Shown piece after piece: positions 1 to 10,147 of a stretch of 64,000 nucleotides of DNA. The position numbers and the translations under genes were made by a program. The stretch is from positions 5,864,926-5,928,925 of the forward strand of contig OZ022346.1 in assembly GCA_963989245.1 (NCBI GenBank), in the 5' to 3' direction. The first letter of the stretch is position 1. Each line of letters opens with the position of its first letter. A model generated the notes under the pieces. It was not told where the DNA came from and made no database searches. It was given only the letters and a program-made list of their open reading frames with translations. Source of the stretch: Nansenia antarctica (taxonomy: Eukaryota > Chordata > Actinopteri > Argentiniformes > Microstomatidae).

Positions 1-90
1 CTGTTTTTTTGCACCTTCGGAAAAGCCACTACAATTTCATTGTATAGGCAACTGTACAACGACAATAAAGTCTATTCTATTCTATCTATT
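1..90 (+). mobile_element. LINE 3' terminus with TCTAT-type tail
   Basis: The sequence resembles the 3' end of fish non-LTR retrotransposons: a conserved attt-cattgt core, then gacaataaag, then a simple tail of ctatt repeats. Similar gacaataaag termini with cattcatt tails occur at 4885-4975, 7376-7462 and 31063-31152. Only the end is present; no coding part is seen. Positions 91-450 that follow hold no gene or repeat that I recognise. Confidence 0.55.
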
Positions 91-980
91 CTGTTTCTAA
101 GGAGATTGAACCAGGTCCACCTGCTAGGAAAGATGTAGATTACTACCTACATACTGTAGCTGTCTCCTTTATTCATTACCTTAATGTAATATAAGTCAAT
201 TGTATAGAAAGAACTCACCAAAATAGACTATTGCACAACTGATTTGAAACCCCCCCTCAACCCCCCTATTCTGTACCTTGCCATGCCTTGGCTTTTGCTG
301 AAATGACACCACTGGTCTCATAGCCTATTGGAAATGTATTGCGTGTGTGTGAGTGAGAGCTTTTGTGAGCCTGCATGTATGATGTGGCTCTTTCTGGTAC
401 CCCAACAATTATTTGGGGATCTTAGTCTCCAACTGGTTGGCCACCCCTGGGGCCTCATTTATAAAAAGGTACTTGAACGTCATCTTTGACTTTCACGTGA
501 GCACATTTTTCTAAACGGACGTAAGCATAATTTATAAAACGAGCTGCGCTTGTTTAACATTGCATACGTGCTTCCTTCTATAAATACCAAATATACTTTA
601 AATTGAACGCAGGTGTTACGACCCCCTAGATGGTCTAGGAATTAGGGGGGGGTAACAATTAAATAAAACCGGGGGGACAAGAATGAGAGGAGAAACAGCA
701 ATGTAAAATAAACAAGATTTATTTTAGAATAAACAAAAAACTGGTTTCCGTGAAACTCCTGAACTCAAAACTACTCTATCAAAACAAAGAGCGAATGAAT
801 ATATAATATTAACGGTAATAAAGAATAAATGAAGAAACTTAATAGGCCTAGTGATCAAACTACAAATAACACTAAACACTGAACCTAAGACTAATAAACA
901 CAAACGACAAAACTAAGGTATACAAAATTACAGCTGCATTTAACAATAACCAAAACAAAAACAACTCTCAAGCACACCTG

Positions 981-2226
981 GGGGCCATTCCACTAAAGGT
1001 GGATCAGTATAGCGGCGCTATAAATAAATGCGGCGCTCAGGGAACTCGAGATTGGATTTCAAGCCTCAGGTGATTCCTCGAATGAGGATCAGCCTTGTGT
1101 CATCAGTGTTCACAGAAGACAGGCTTACAAATCTTCGATATGGGCGCGTGCACGCAGACATACGCAGCCCAGAAGAGTCGATCTGTCGAAATGAAGATAC
1201 TCCACTCTGCAGGGGTACTACATTTGCGCAGCATTCCGAATTATTGATTTTTTATGAAGACGGAAAAATAAGATGTAAAATAGTGCAATACTGCCGCAAT
1301 TAACAAGGCGAGGGAAATGGTTTGGCAAGAAATTGCTGACCGATTAAATGCGTAGGTCATACTAGCCCCAGTTATTGTTATATGTTCATATTTTAATAAA
1401 TGAATATTTACTACTGTGGTGATATCAGCAGCAGGCTACAAACCGTCATATCGCCACAATGGCCTAGTGGTATCGACCGCTGCCATAGGATTTATTCGTC
1501 ATTTTATATCGGTGGTTCAAATCCCTCTTCAGGCGCACTTTTTACTGCATTTCGTTGTCTGAATCTAATCTAAAATCTCATCTAAAAAAGTATGTAGGCT
1601 ATAAAATTATGGTGCAGGCTAATTTACAAGAACTGACACGATTACAATGGTGTTTGAAACCTTTGCATGAAATCTTCGGTTAAATGTAAAAAAAAAAAAA
1701 ATGAATGACTTAGTCAAGTCTCGAACTCGCAACCTTTGGAACTCGAGTCCGCAGCCTTAACCACTACGCCAGCCAGACCGCTGTGATGACGGCAATGCAA
1801 GTTGAGAGAATTACTTTTTTTTTTACACTCTTTTCTTTATTGATATATCGATCTATCTATCACACTTTCAAAATATCAAGTTATCTATCGATCGATCACA
1901 CTTTCAAAATATCAAATTATCTATCTATCACACAGTCAAACTATCTAATCTATCTATCTCGTGTGAAGTGGGAACTAATATTTCCTAGGGAGGAACTGTC
2001 GTTCGGGATGTAGTTTCCGCCTGTGAGCCTTTTTCGACACGCGTCTCACTATAGCCTGTGTTTTAGCCTGGTCGCGACCAGGCTAGTTATATCTGACTCA
2101 GAAGGAGCTCAACCAAGCAGCGAATTATTTGAGCCACATTGATGGCACCGAACGCAAGCTAACATTTTCGAGGCTTAAATCTTTATCGAGGCTTAGAACT
2201 TTATCGAGCTTCGTGGAATAGGGCCC
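981..2226. mobile_element. DNA element with GGGGCCATTCCAC-type inverted ends inside the LTR
   Basis: The left end ggggccattccac and right end gtggaatagggccc are imperfect inverted repeats. They bracket sequence that has no LTR character. Inside are a GATA/ATCT-type tetranucleotide repeat (about 1840-1965), two tRNA-like segments, and a perfect 18-bp palindrome at 2067-2084. The 91-codon frame at 1028-1303 shows no similarity that I recognise and is not called as a gene. Confidence 0.45.
1705..1785 (-). mobile_element. tRNA-derived SINE head
   Basis: Read on the minus strand the segment carries an A-box-like tggcgtagtggttaaggc and a B-box-like ggttgcgagttcgagac at tRNA-like spacing, followed by a decayed body. 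It has no consistent acceptor stem, so it is a SINE promoter head rather than a working tRNA gene. A second, more diverged A/B-box pair on the plus strand lies at 1460-1530. Confidence 0.5.
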
Positions 2227-2673
2227 TGTGCTCAATCAGGCCGTCGCCATGGCCGCAGGCAGGAGGAAGGACAATCACCTGGGAGAAACAACACAAGAAA
2301 CAACACACACACTACGGCTGCAACCACTACAGCCGTAACAGCAGGTGAATAGCGGCTCAAAGAAAAGCGGCTGAATTAAGCCAAGTGCTAAAATATAGGG
2401 TAGGCGTTCGTCTGGAAGCGGGAGAGGGCAGAGAAGGGTGATTTAACGTTTGATTACTAACCAGGCAAATGCTTGTACTCAAGTTGTAAAAGAAAATCAT
2501 TTCTTAACTCATTTTCTCGGCTGATAACAACATCGTTAATTTTAGTACGAGCCACATTCACTTCGCATGAATTACAGTATAGGCAGTGCGGCTCACATGC
2601 CTGTAATAACTCTGCATAACCAGTAGGTAATACCCGACGTACAGCTACGATCGTTTCCAGAGCAGTGGTATGG

Positions 2674-4148
2674 TTACTCTCCTGTGTGTGTTCTCTGATG
2701 CCTCTTTAGGTGTCCTGCTTGACTGAAACTCTTCCCACACTGGGAGCAGTGGTATGGTTTCTCCCCGGTGTGTATTCTCTGATGATCCTTTAGGGTTCCT
2801 GCTCGACTGAAACTCTTCCCACACTGGGAGCAGTGGTATGGTTTCTCTCCTCTGTGTGCTCTCTGATGAACCGTTAGTTGTCCTGCTTGACTGAAACTCT
2901 TCCCACACTGGGAGCACTGGTATGGTTTCTCTCCGGTGTGTATTCTCTGATGATCCTTTAGGGTTCCTGCTCGACTGAAACTCTTCCCACACTGGGAGCA
3001 CTGGTATGGTTTCTCTCCGGTGTGTATTCTCTGATGCATCTTCAGGTCTCCTGCTTGACTGAAACTCTTCCCACACTGGGTGCAGTGGTATGGTTTCTCC
3101 CCGGTGTGTATTCTCTGGTGAATCTTTAGACTTCCTGCTTCACTAAAACTCTTCCCACACTGGGAGCAGTGGTATGGTTTCTCTCCTCTGTGTGCTCTCT
3201 GATGAACCGTTAGTTGTCCTGCTTGACTGAAACTCTTCCCACACTGGGAGCACTGGTATGGTTTCTCTCCGGTGTGTATTCTCTGATGCTTCTTCAGGTC
3301 TCCTGCTTGACTGAAACTCTTCCCACACTGGGAGCAGTGGTATGGTGTCTCCCCGGTGTGTATTCTCTGGTGAATCTTTAGACTTCCTCCTCCACTAAAA
3401 CTCTTCCCACACTGGGAGCAGTGGTATGGTTTCTCCCCGGTATGTATTCTCTGGTGAATCTTTAGACTTCCTGCTTCACTAAAACTCTTCCCACACTGGG
3501 AGCAGTGGTATGGTTTCTCCCCGGTATGTATTCTCTGGTGAATCTTTAGACTTCCTGCTTCACTAAAACTCTTCCCACACTGGGAGCAGTGGTATGGTTT
3601 CTCCCCGGTGTGTATTCTCTGGTGAATCTTTAGACTTCCTGCTTCACTAAAACTCTTCCCACACTGGGAGCACTGGTATGGTTTCTCTCCGGTGTGTATT
3701 CTCTGATGCTTCTTCAGGTCTCCTGCTTGACTGAAACTCTTCCCACACTGGGAGCAGTGGTATGGTTTCTCCCCGGTGTGTATTCTCTGATGCATCTTCA
3801 GGTGTCCTGCTTGACTGAAACTCTTCCCACACTGGGAGCAGTGGTATGGTTTCTCTCCGGTGTGTATTCTCTGATGCTTCTTCAGGTCTTCTGCTTTACT
3901 GAAACTCTTCCCACACTGGGAGCAGTGGTATGGTTTCTCCCCAGTGTGTATTCTGTGATGCGTCTTCAGGGCTCCTCCTCCACTAAAACTCTTCCCACAC
4001 AGTGGGCAGCGGTAGGTCTTCTCTCCGGTGTAAGTCTGTGGGTGTGTTTTAAGGTGATTCTTCCGCCTCGAGCTCCTGTGTTGTTGATGGTTTCCTGGTG
4101 TGGTGGAGCTGGGCTCGCTGTCTGAACCTGGGTTGGAGCTCTGCTGGT
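2674..4148 (-). CDS. C2H2 zinc-finger protein, last exon (16 fingers)
   Basis: This is the 3' coding exon of a Krueppel-type C2H2 zinc-finger protein, presumably a nuclear DNA-binding regulator. The acceptor is ttcctattcttacag, directly upstream of 4148. The first two bases complete a codon left by the 6457 donor, and the frame then stays open for 490 codons. A linker region rich in Ser, Pro and His precedes 16 fingers of 28 residues (CxxC-x12-HxxxH with TGEKPY linkers; first Cys near residue 335 of the spliced product). Fingers differ mainly at helix positions -1, 3 and 6 and are otherwise nearly identical, as expected of recently duplicated units whose contact residues diverged. The stop TAA (2674-2676) lies in a TGEKP linker where AAA is expected. 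Twelve bases further the finger sequence breaks into the Harbinger-like element, so the array has probably lost 3' fingers. The overlapping 'MWEEFQSS' frame is only a shadow of this array. Confidence 0.9.
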
Positions 4149-4732
4149 CTGTAAGAATAGGAACATATACAGGGTTACATAGGCAAGTTTATTTGTATAG
4201 CACATTTTATACAACAAGGGCAATTCAAAGTGCTTTACATACAGCATTAGGATATTAAGAAAAAAAAATATAGAGAGAAATTAAATATCAACATTTGTTT
4301 ATCTATCTAAGTAAGTCTCTCAGAGAGATAAACCTCTGCACCTCCTACAAGCATCGTACCACCATACAGGATTACGGTCAGATTATCACGGGGAGTGGCT
4401 GCACATATGATGCAAAAGAGGTTGATTATCATTATTACAAAATAATAGTAATAAATATGCTAATATTTGAAAATTGATATACATTATATACTGCATCATA
4501 AATACACTTAATACACATTATATACTGTATCATGAATAAAATTGTATTTGTTCCATGTTGTTCCATGAAAATCAGTTGAGGATTACAGACATAATCAAAT
4601 GTAGGCTACTGCAAGTACTTTGCTGCGATAGCTATAGCAAGACCTACTGTACAGTTTAGCATTCATAACTGTCTGTACATTGACATATAATATCCTATCA
4701 CTACTGCGTATGTAACTGGGCTAAAACCTGTG
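4149..4732. other. Intron 2 of the zinc-finger gene, 5' acceptor side
   Basis: No coding sequence is seen. Positions 4178-4262 hold a reversed fish LINE/SINE-type 3' end (tttatttgtatagcaca... caattcaaagtgctttaca). The rest is AT-rich unique sequence with a short-range direct repeat (acattatatactg) near 4480-4530. Confidence 0.6.
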
Positions 4733-4884
4733 ATTGAAATAGCTTTATACGAAGTAGATTTAGAACATGTCAGGATACTGCGTGGTAGAACGCACTTATC
4801 TCGGAAAAGTCATGAAAGGAGGGTCCTGAAATCTGATCGACTTAGAATGTATTTTTACTCACTAGGTTAAATGACCCCACCCAT
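4733..4884. mobile_element. piggyBac-like MITE fragment
   Basis: The segment is homologous to the interiors of the TTAA-flanked elements at 16093-16403 and 47859-48153 (shared agctttata, catgaaaggagggtcctgaaat and tttactcac stretches). It lacks its outer left end. It runs into the terminal motif atgaccccacccatgg, which is the seed of the adjacent minisatellite. Confidence 0.65.
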
Positions 4885-4975
4885 GGGAGCCCCCCCTCCC
4901 AAATTTCGTTGTTTGGTACCTGTACTATATCAATGACAATAAAGACCATTCATTCATTCATTCATTCATTCATAA
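4885..4975 (+). mobile_element. LINE 3' tail insertion (gacaataaag, (CATT)n)
   Basis: The segment reads gggagcccccc then aaatttcgttgtttggtacc, gacaataaagacc and a (cattcatt) tail. The same 3' end recurs at 7376-7462 and 31063-31152. It separates the piggyBac-like fragment from the minisatellite grown from that element's end. Confidence 0.65.
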
Positions 4976-5783
4976 TGACCCCATCTGTGACTTCTAGTGT
5001 TAATGACCCCACCCATGGCTGTTCTAGTGTTAATGACAACACCCATGGCTGTTCTAGTGTTAATGACAACACCCATGGCTGTTCTAGTGTTAATGACAAC
5101 ACCCATGGCTGTTCTAGTGTTAATGACCCCATCCGTGACTTCTAGTGTTAATGACCCCACCCGTGGCTGTTCTAGTGTTAATGACCCCACCCATGGCTGT
5201 TCTAGTGTTAATGACCCCACCCATGGCTGTTCTAGTGTTAATGACAACACCCATGGCTGTTCTAGTGTTAATGACCCCATCCGTGACTTCTAGTGTTAAT
5301 GACCCCACCCGTGGCTGTTCTAGTGTTAATGACCCCACCCATGGCTGTTCTAGTGTTAATGACCCCACCCATGGCTGTTCTAGTGTTAATGACCCCACCC
5401 ATGGCTGTTCTAGTGTTAATGACCCCATCCGTGACTTCTAGTGTTAATGACCCCACCCGTGGCTGTTCTAGTGTTAATGACCCCACCCATGGCTGTTCTA
5501 GTGTTAATGACCCCACCCATGGCTGTTCTAGTGTTAATGACCCCACCCATGGCTGTTCTAGTGTTAACGACCCCACCCATGGCTGTTCTAGTGTTAATGA
5601 CCCCATCCATGGCTGTTCTAGTGTTAATGACCCAACCCATGGCTGTTCTAGTGTTAATGACCCAACCCATGGCTGTTCTAGTGTTAATGACCCCACCCGT
5701 GGCTGTTCTAGTGTTAATGACCCCACCCATGGCTGTTCTAGTGTTAATGACCCCACCCATGGCTGTTCGGGTGTTAATAATCT
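4976..5783. repeat. 30-bp minisatellite with 148-bp higher-order period
   Basis: Units of 30 bp (ttaatgaccccacccatggc plus tgttctagtg) are tandemly repeated. A variant 28-bp unit containing gtgacttctagtg recurs at about 4988, 5136, 5284 and 5432, exactly 148 bp apart, which shows a four-plus-one higher-order unit that was itself amplified. The unit equals the terminal sequence of the neighbouring piggyBac-like element. Long open frames in five of the six frames (10-residue periods) are a consequence of the period being a multiple of three. Confidence 0.9.
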
Positions 5784-5802
5784 CGTTCAAAGCTCTGAAT
5801 AA

Positions 5803-6144
5803 TTTTGTGACAGTAGAGAGCAGTAGAGGGCAGTAGAGAGCAGTAGAGGACAGTAGAGGACAGTAGAGGGCAGTAGAGGGCAGTAGAGGGCAGTAGAGGG
5901 CGGTAGAGGGCGGTAGAGGGCAGTAGAGGGCAGTAGAGAGCAGTAGAGAGCAGTAGAGGGCAGTAGAGGGCAGTAGAGGGCAGTAGAGTGCAGTAGAGAG
6001 CAGTAGAGGGCAGTAGAGTGCAGTAGAGTGCAGTAGAGAGCAGTAGAGAACAGCAGGGGGCAGTAGAGAACAGCAGGGGGCAGTAGAGAGCAGTAGGGGG
6101 CAGTAGAGAGCAGTAGAGGGCAGTAGAGAGCAGTAGAGTGCAGT
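5803..6144. repeat. 10-bp tandem repeat (CAGTAGAGGG)n
   Basis: About 34 units of cagtagaggg and one-base variants (cagtagagag, cggtagaggg, cagcaggggg). It lies in intron 2 of the zinc-finger gene. Positions 6145-6456 contain only unique intron sequence. Confidence 0.9.
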
Positions 6145-6456
6145 TGCTATTCCTAAAATTGATTTTCTATCATATTTCTCTCTTGTCTGTTTTTATTATG
6201 TTTTATTCCCCAATTGTGTAAACTGATTCACTTACTTTAGACAAATGTAGTAAGTCACTTTCGATAAAAGTGTTTACATGTGGCTGTCCTGTAGTCCAGG
6301 ACTGGGTTAGATTGGGGAACTAGCACTGATATATCAACCCCACACAGCGGGAGAGAGCAGGACTGTCAGACGATGCAGGTACTGACTGACTTACACTGCA
6401 CAGGCAGCATTGGTTTTACAACAGTGCAATGACACTCACCAATAACAAAGACTTAC

Positions 6457-6653
6457 CATCCATCTCACTGTCTTTCATCTCCACTCTTCCTCTGTCCTCT
6501 TGTCCTCCACTATTCCTCTGTCCTCTTCCTCTGTCCCAATGTGGGCTTTTCAGGGCTGGAGAACCACGGCCAGATCTGGGGGACTCGGTGCATTCTGGTT
6601 CATACATGGTTACCATGGTTACATGAGCTGAAGAGGACCTGCGGCTGGAAACA
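6457..6653 (-). CDS. C2H2 zinc-finger protein, middle exon
   Basis: The 197-nt exon is bounded on the minus strand by acceptor tttctgcctccag and donor GATG/gtaagt. Its first base completes the codon from exon 1 and its last base starts the codon finished by the 4148 exon, so both phases fit. The 65 codons encode a low-complexity, Ser/Arg/Gly-rich linker with no domain, typical of the region before the finger array in fish zinc-finger genes. A GTGAGT at 6434-6439 is a possible alternative donor. Its 5' part and acceptor were copied to 8170-8253. Confidence 0.75.
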
Positions 6654-7285
6654 CTGGAGGCAGAAACAACGCAGGTTGATTAGACATGACAGACAAACAG
6701 TTCACTGAACTCCCATCTAGACTGACAGGACACGTCCTGCAAATGCAATAATAATATTACTGATTGCATTTGCTGTAATTTAAGGGTCTGGAAAGTAAAC
6801 ATTAAATGGTTCCAAATGTATTTTGTGTCCAGGAAAAATGTTGACACATAATAAACTATGAAAATAATCTTCTAGTTAGGCTCTACTTCCTGGTCAGACA
6901 GTTCTGAGGCTGTGTGGGCGTGGCCTTTGCACGCTTGACTGGCAGCTCCCTTCCAAGCCAGCTTGCTGCCTTATCATACATGACATTCATCTGTTAGACG
7001 TGCTTATAGTTCTGCCCTTTAACTACCAACTGTTTAATTACCTACTGTTTAATTACCTACTGTTTAGTTACCAACTGCCCTTTAACTACCTACTCTTTAA
7101 TTACCTACTGTTTAATTACCAATTGCCCTTTCATGTTTTAGGGTTAGCAGCATGTGTTAGTGTTAGCAGCATGTGTTAGGGGTTAGCAGCATGTGTTAGG
7201 GGTTAGCAGCATGTGTTAGGGGTTAGCAGCATGTGTTAGGGGTTAGCAGCATGTGTTAGGGGTTAGCATCATGTGTTAGGGCAGG
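6597..7285. repeat. Segmental duplication, copy A (exon 2 start plus intron 1)
   Basis: This stretch and 8170-8856 are near-identical and collinear (for example 'ttccaagccagcttgctgcc' and the ctactgtttaattac repeats are in both), differing by scattered single bases and by repeat number. The shared block includes the last about 60 bp of the exon's 5' side with its acceptor, short ctactgtttaattac repeats (7025-7125), and a 20-bp ggttagcagcatgtgttagg minisatellite (7139-7280). Confidence 0.85.
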
Positions 7286-7462
7286 GGTCGGCAATTAGGT
7301 TTGGCCTCGGGCCAAATTTTTTTTGAGCCACTAGATGGCGGGCCCGAATTTTTTTTTTCTTTTTTTTTTTTTTTTTCCCTAACACCAGGGGAGCCACCCC
7401 TCCTAAATTTCGTTGTTTGGTACCTGTACTGTAGCAATGACAATAAAGACCATTCATTCATT
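7283..7462. mobile_element. hAT terminus (CAGGGGTCGGCAA) cut by a LINE 3' tail
   Basis: Positions 7283-7345 begin with caggggtcggcaattagg and contain a gcc/ggc-rich stretch as in Charlie-type hAT ends; the opposite end is absent. It is followed by a T-rich run and then a LINE 3' end (7376-7462) with gacaataaagacc and a (cattcatt) tail. Confidence 0.5.
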
Positions 7463-7589
7463 CCATTAATTCATTCATAAGTAATTGATTGTTAAAAAAT
7501 GTGACACATTCTAATGCTTTGACTTTTCTTTCGAAAAATGTACACATCGCTAGTCAACTAACACAGCTTGTTTTGTGAGCCTGCTAACA

Positions 7590-8115
7590 ATGTAAAGTAG
7601 TGTTGTAGTTAACTAGGTAACAATGTAAAGTAGTGTTGTAGTTAACTAGGTAACAATGTAAAGTAGTGTTCTAGGTAACTAGGTAACAATGTAAAGTAGT
7701 GTTGTAGTTAACTAGGTAACAATGTAAAGTAGTGTTGTAGTTAACTAGGTAACAATGTAAAGTAGTGTTGTAGTTAACTAGGTAACAATGTAAAGTAGTG
7801 TTCTAGTTAACTAGGTAACAATGTAAAGTAGTGTTCTAGTTAACTAGGTAACAATGTAAAGTAGTGTTCTAGTTAACTAGGTAACAATGTAAAGTAGTGT
7901 TGTAGTTAACTAGGTAACAATGTAAAGTAGTGTTGTAGTTAACTAGGTAACAATGTAAAGTAGTGTTGTAGTTAACTAGGTAACAATGTAAAGTAGTGTT
8001 GTAGTTAACTAGGTAACAATGTAAAGTAGTGTTGTAGTTAACTAGGTAACAATGTAAAGTAGTGTTGTAGTTAACTAGGTAACAATGTAAAGTAGTGTTG
8101 TAGTTAACTAGGTAG
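7590..8115. repeat. 33-bp minisatellite
   Basis: About 16 units of gtaaagtagtgttgtagtta followed by actaggtaacaat, with ttg/ttc variants. On the minus strand the 33-bp period keeps an 11-residue repeating frame open (CYLVNYNTTLH) that joins the duplicated exon fragment at 8170-8253. It lies within intron 1 of the zinc-finger gene. Confidence 0.9.
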
Positions 8116-8169
8116 CAGTCCAATCCATTACGTTGCAGTATTTTGGCTTGACTAGCAAGTTTGTGTTGT

Positions 8170-8856
8170 GATTCTGGTTCATACATGGTTACCATGGTTA
8201 CATGAGCTGAAGAGGACCTGCGGCTGGAAACACTGGAGGCAGAAACAACGCAGGTCGATTAGACATGACAGACAAACAGTTCACTGAACTCCCATCTAGA
8301 CTGACAGGACACGTCCTGCAAATGCAATAATAATATTACTGATTGCATTTGCTGTAATTTAAGGGTCTGGAAAGTAAACATTAAATGGTTCCAAATGTAT
8401 TTTGTGTCCAGGAAAAATGTTGACACATAATAAACTATGAAAATAATCTTCTAGTTAGGCTCTACTTCCTGGTCAGACAGTTCTGAGGCTGTGTGGGCGT
8501 GGCCTTTGCACGCTTGACTGTCAGCTCCCTTCCAAGCCAGCTTGCTGCCTTATCATACATGACATTCATCTGTTAGACGTGCTTATAGTTCTGCCCTTTA
8601 ACTACCAACTGTTTAATTACCTACTGTTTAATTACCTACTGTTTAGTTACCAACTGCCCTTTAACTACCTACTCTTTAATTACCTACTGTTTAATTACCA
8701 ATTGCCCTTTCATGTTTTAGGGTTAGCAGCATGTGTTAGTGTTAGCAGCATGTGTTAGGGGTTAGCAGCATGTGTTAGGGGTTAGCAGCATGTGTTAGCG
8801 TTAGCAGCATGTGTTAGGGGTTAGCAGCACGTGTTAGCGTTAGCAGCATGTATGAC
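8170..8856. repeat. Segmental duplication, copy B, with partial exon 2 copy and acceptor
   Basis: A second copy of 6597-7285. On the minus strand it retains the acceptor tctgcctccag and the following about 60 coding bases, after which exon 2 homology stops. It contains no matching downstream exon donor. The copy ends in gttagcagcatg repeats that stop only eight bases from the exon 1 donor at 8855-8860. Confidence 0.85.
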
Positions 8857-8860
8857 TTAC

Positions 8861-9525
8861 TGATCAGTTGTAGCACAACGGTGTTGGTCTGGTCTTCTAA
8901 TTCGCTGCTGTATTTTCACAATATCCGCCGTGTTTAGTTTCTTCCCACACTGGACGTAGCACTGGCGCATGTCCTCATGACCACAACTATGTTTCCTTTG
9001 ATCAGAGGTTTGCCCTGCCGCTGTCCTTCTCTGCTGCTCCTGTAATCCAATCACTGAGCTGCTCTTGTGACCACCTGACTCAGGATGTGATTGGTCAGCT
9101 CTAGCGCGGCCCGTGGTTGGCCTTTGCTGAGAGGAATTCCTACCATAGCACTCTTCGATCTTGACCTCCTGACCTCCAGTCTTGACCTCTGAACTGCCGT
9201 TACTGTCACTATCCATGTCATTACTGTCACTATCCATGTCATTCGCTGCTTCAGAGAGGTGACACCCTGACGCAGATCTGCTGAGCATCTCATCTTTGGC
9301 CTTTTGGTTTTTGATAAAGTCCCGTAGAAAGCTGTCCCACGGTGTGTCGTACTCTTCTTTAATTTTGGGAGAGTGATGGTCCCTGTGGGTGGGAGGTGGT
9401 GGTGGTGGTGGTGGCTGGAGCCTAATAAGATTGTCCTTCCGGTGGTTCTGTCCTTCTGCCTCTGCATCAGGGGACCCAAGGTGTGTCCTCTGGCTCTCTG
9501 ACACTGAGTAAGCAGAAGCCTCCAT
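8861..9525 (-). CDS. C2H2 zinc-finger protein, first coding exon
   Basis: The ATG at 9525 opens 221 codons ending at the donor ATCA/gtaagt (8855-8860), phase 2, which fits the 6653 acceptor. Residues 38-45 are a poly-Pro run, residues 95-108 are an acidic direct repeat (NDMDSDS twice), and IKEE and VKIE are SUMO-type consensus motifs near residues 56 and 121. Residues 189-209 look like a decayed C2H2 finger: the CxxC pair survives and QQRI follows, but the zinc-binding His positions are lost. No KRAB, BTB or SCAN domain is recognised. A possible acceptor (ctgggcag) just upstream of the ATG suggests a noncoding 5' exon. Confidence 0.7.
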
Positions 9526-9660
9526 CTCTCTGCCCAGATGGACAGTTCACAGTGCAGGGAATCCTACCAACACAGATTATCAAAATATTAAAACAGAGTG
9601 AGGAAATTTAATCAAAACATTGAACATTTCTTTTTCCAGAATTGGAAAACAGTAGCCAAG

Positions 9661-9905
9661 CTACAGTTAGGTCCATTTGGACTCTTTGACAGAACTGTTG
9701 TCATTTTAGTTGTTTACCAAAACATATTCAAGTTATAGAATGAATATGGCCTTAAAGTGCAGACTGTCAAACACCCTCTTTAATTTGAGGGTATCCAGAT
9801 CCAAGTTGGAGGAATGGTTTAGATGTTACAGCTCTTTAATACGTGGCACCCTCCTTTTCAAGGGACCATAAGCAACTGGCCCAATGACGTGACGTGATGT
9901 CCAAA
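9661..9905. mobile_element. Tc1-like element terminus, fragment
   Basis: The sequence ctacagttaggtccatttgg, then ggccttaaagtgcagactgt and ttgagggtatccagatccaa, matches the ends of the Tc1-like element at 31326-32870. No coding part follows. Positions 9906-10139 are unremarkable AT-rich sequence. Confidence 0.55.
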
Positions 9906-10147
9906 CCCCTTTATGAAGTTAAAATAAGGAAAATGTTTATAAAAAAACATTTATTTAATCTATTAATCTCTGTTTATTAAATGATATGAAAATGTTTTGA
10001 GGGTGTAGCATAGCCTAGTGTTACTGACATGCTGGACATACCCTCACTGCCTTACAAAGGTCAAGAGCTATTAGACTCTTTACTCACAACATGTCATACC
10101 GGATAACTGGCATGGGGAAATGTTAGAAATGAAATAAAACCTAAAAC

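Larger units (their letters stand above)
614..2340. mobile_element. Probable solo LTR with 5-bp target duplication, itself interrupted
   Basis: The element starts TGTTACGACC and ends CCGTAACA, and is flanked on both sides by gcagg (609-613 and 2341-2345). TG...CA ends plus a 5-bp duplication are the hallmark of an LTR retrotransposon insertion. Without the inner DNA element at about 981-2226 the LTR would be about 480 bp, a plausible solo LTR length. No gag or pol coding sequence is visible. It sits inside the Harbinger-like element, so it is younger than that element. Confidence 0.65.
451..2660 (-). mobile_element. PIF/Harbinger-like DNA element, incomplete, interrupted by a solo LTR
   Basis: The terminus ctggggcctcatttata at 451 matches, in reverse, the right end of the element at 34352-37911. 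Positions 2480-2660 match the inner left part of that element (about 34455-34650) in reverse. About 100 bp of the expected outer end is missing at the 2660 side, where the sequence changes abruptly into the zinc-finger exon. No transposase frame is visible, so it is non-autonomous or decayed. The superfamily is an inference from the GGGGCCTCATT ends and could be another DNA-transposon class. Confidence 0.55.

Noticed and set aside
1453..1540. Working tRNA gene with intron
   Set aside because: A and B boxes are present but the expected 5' acceptor strand to pair with the 3' caggcgc is missing.
2645..3832. Minus-strand frames reading MWEEFQSSR...
   Set aside because: These are the shifted frame of the zinc-finger array; the real frame has the CxxC/HxxxH pattern.
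4976..5783. CRISPR-like regular array
   Set aside because: There are no unique spacers; units are contiguous, and the genome is eukaryotic.
4909..5836. Several overlapping open frames of 100-170 codons on both strands
   Set aside because: They come from a 30-bp tandem repeat; five of the six frames are open and no domain or splice context is present.
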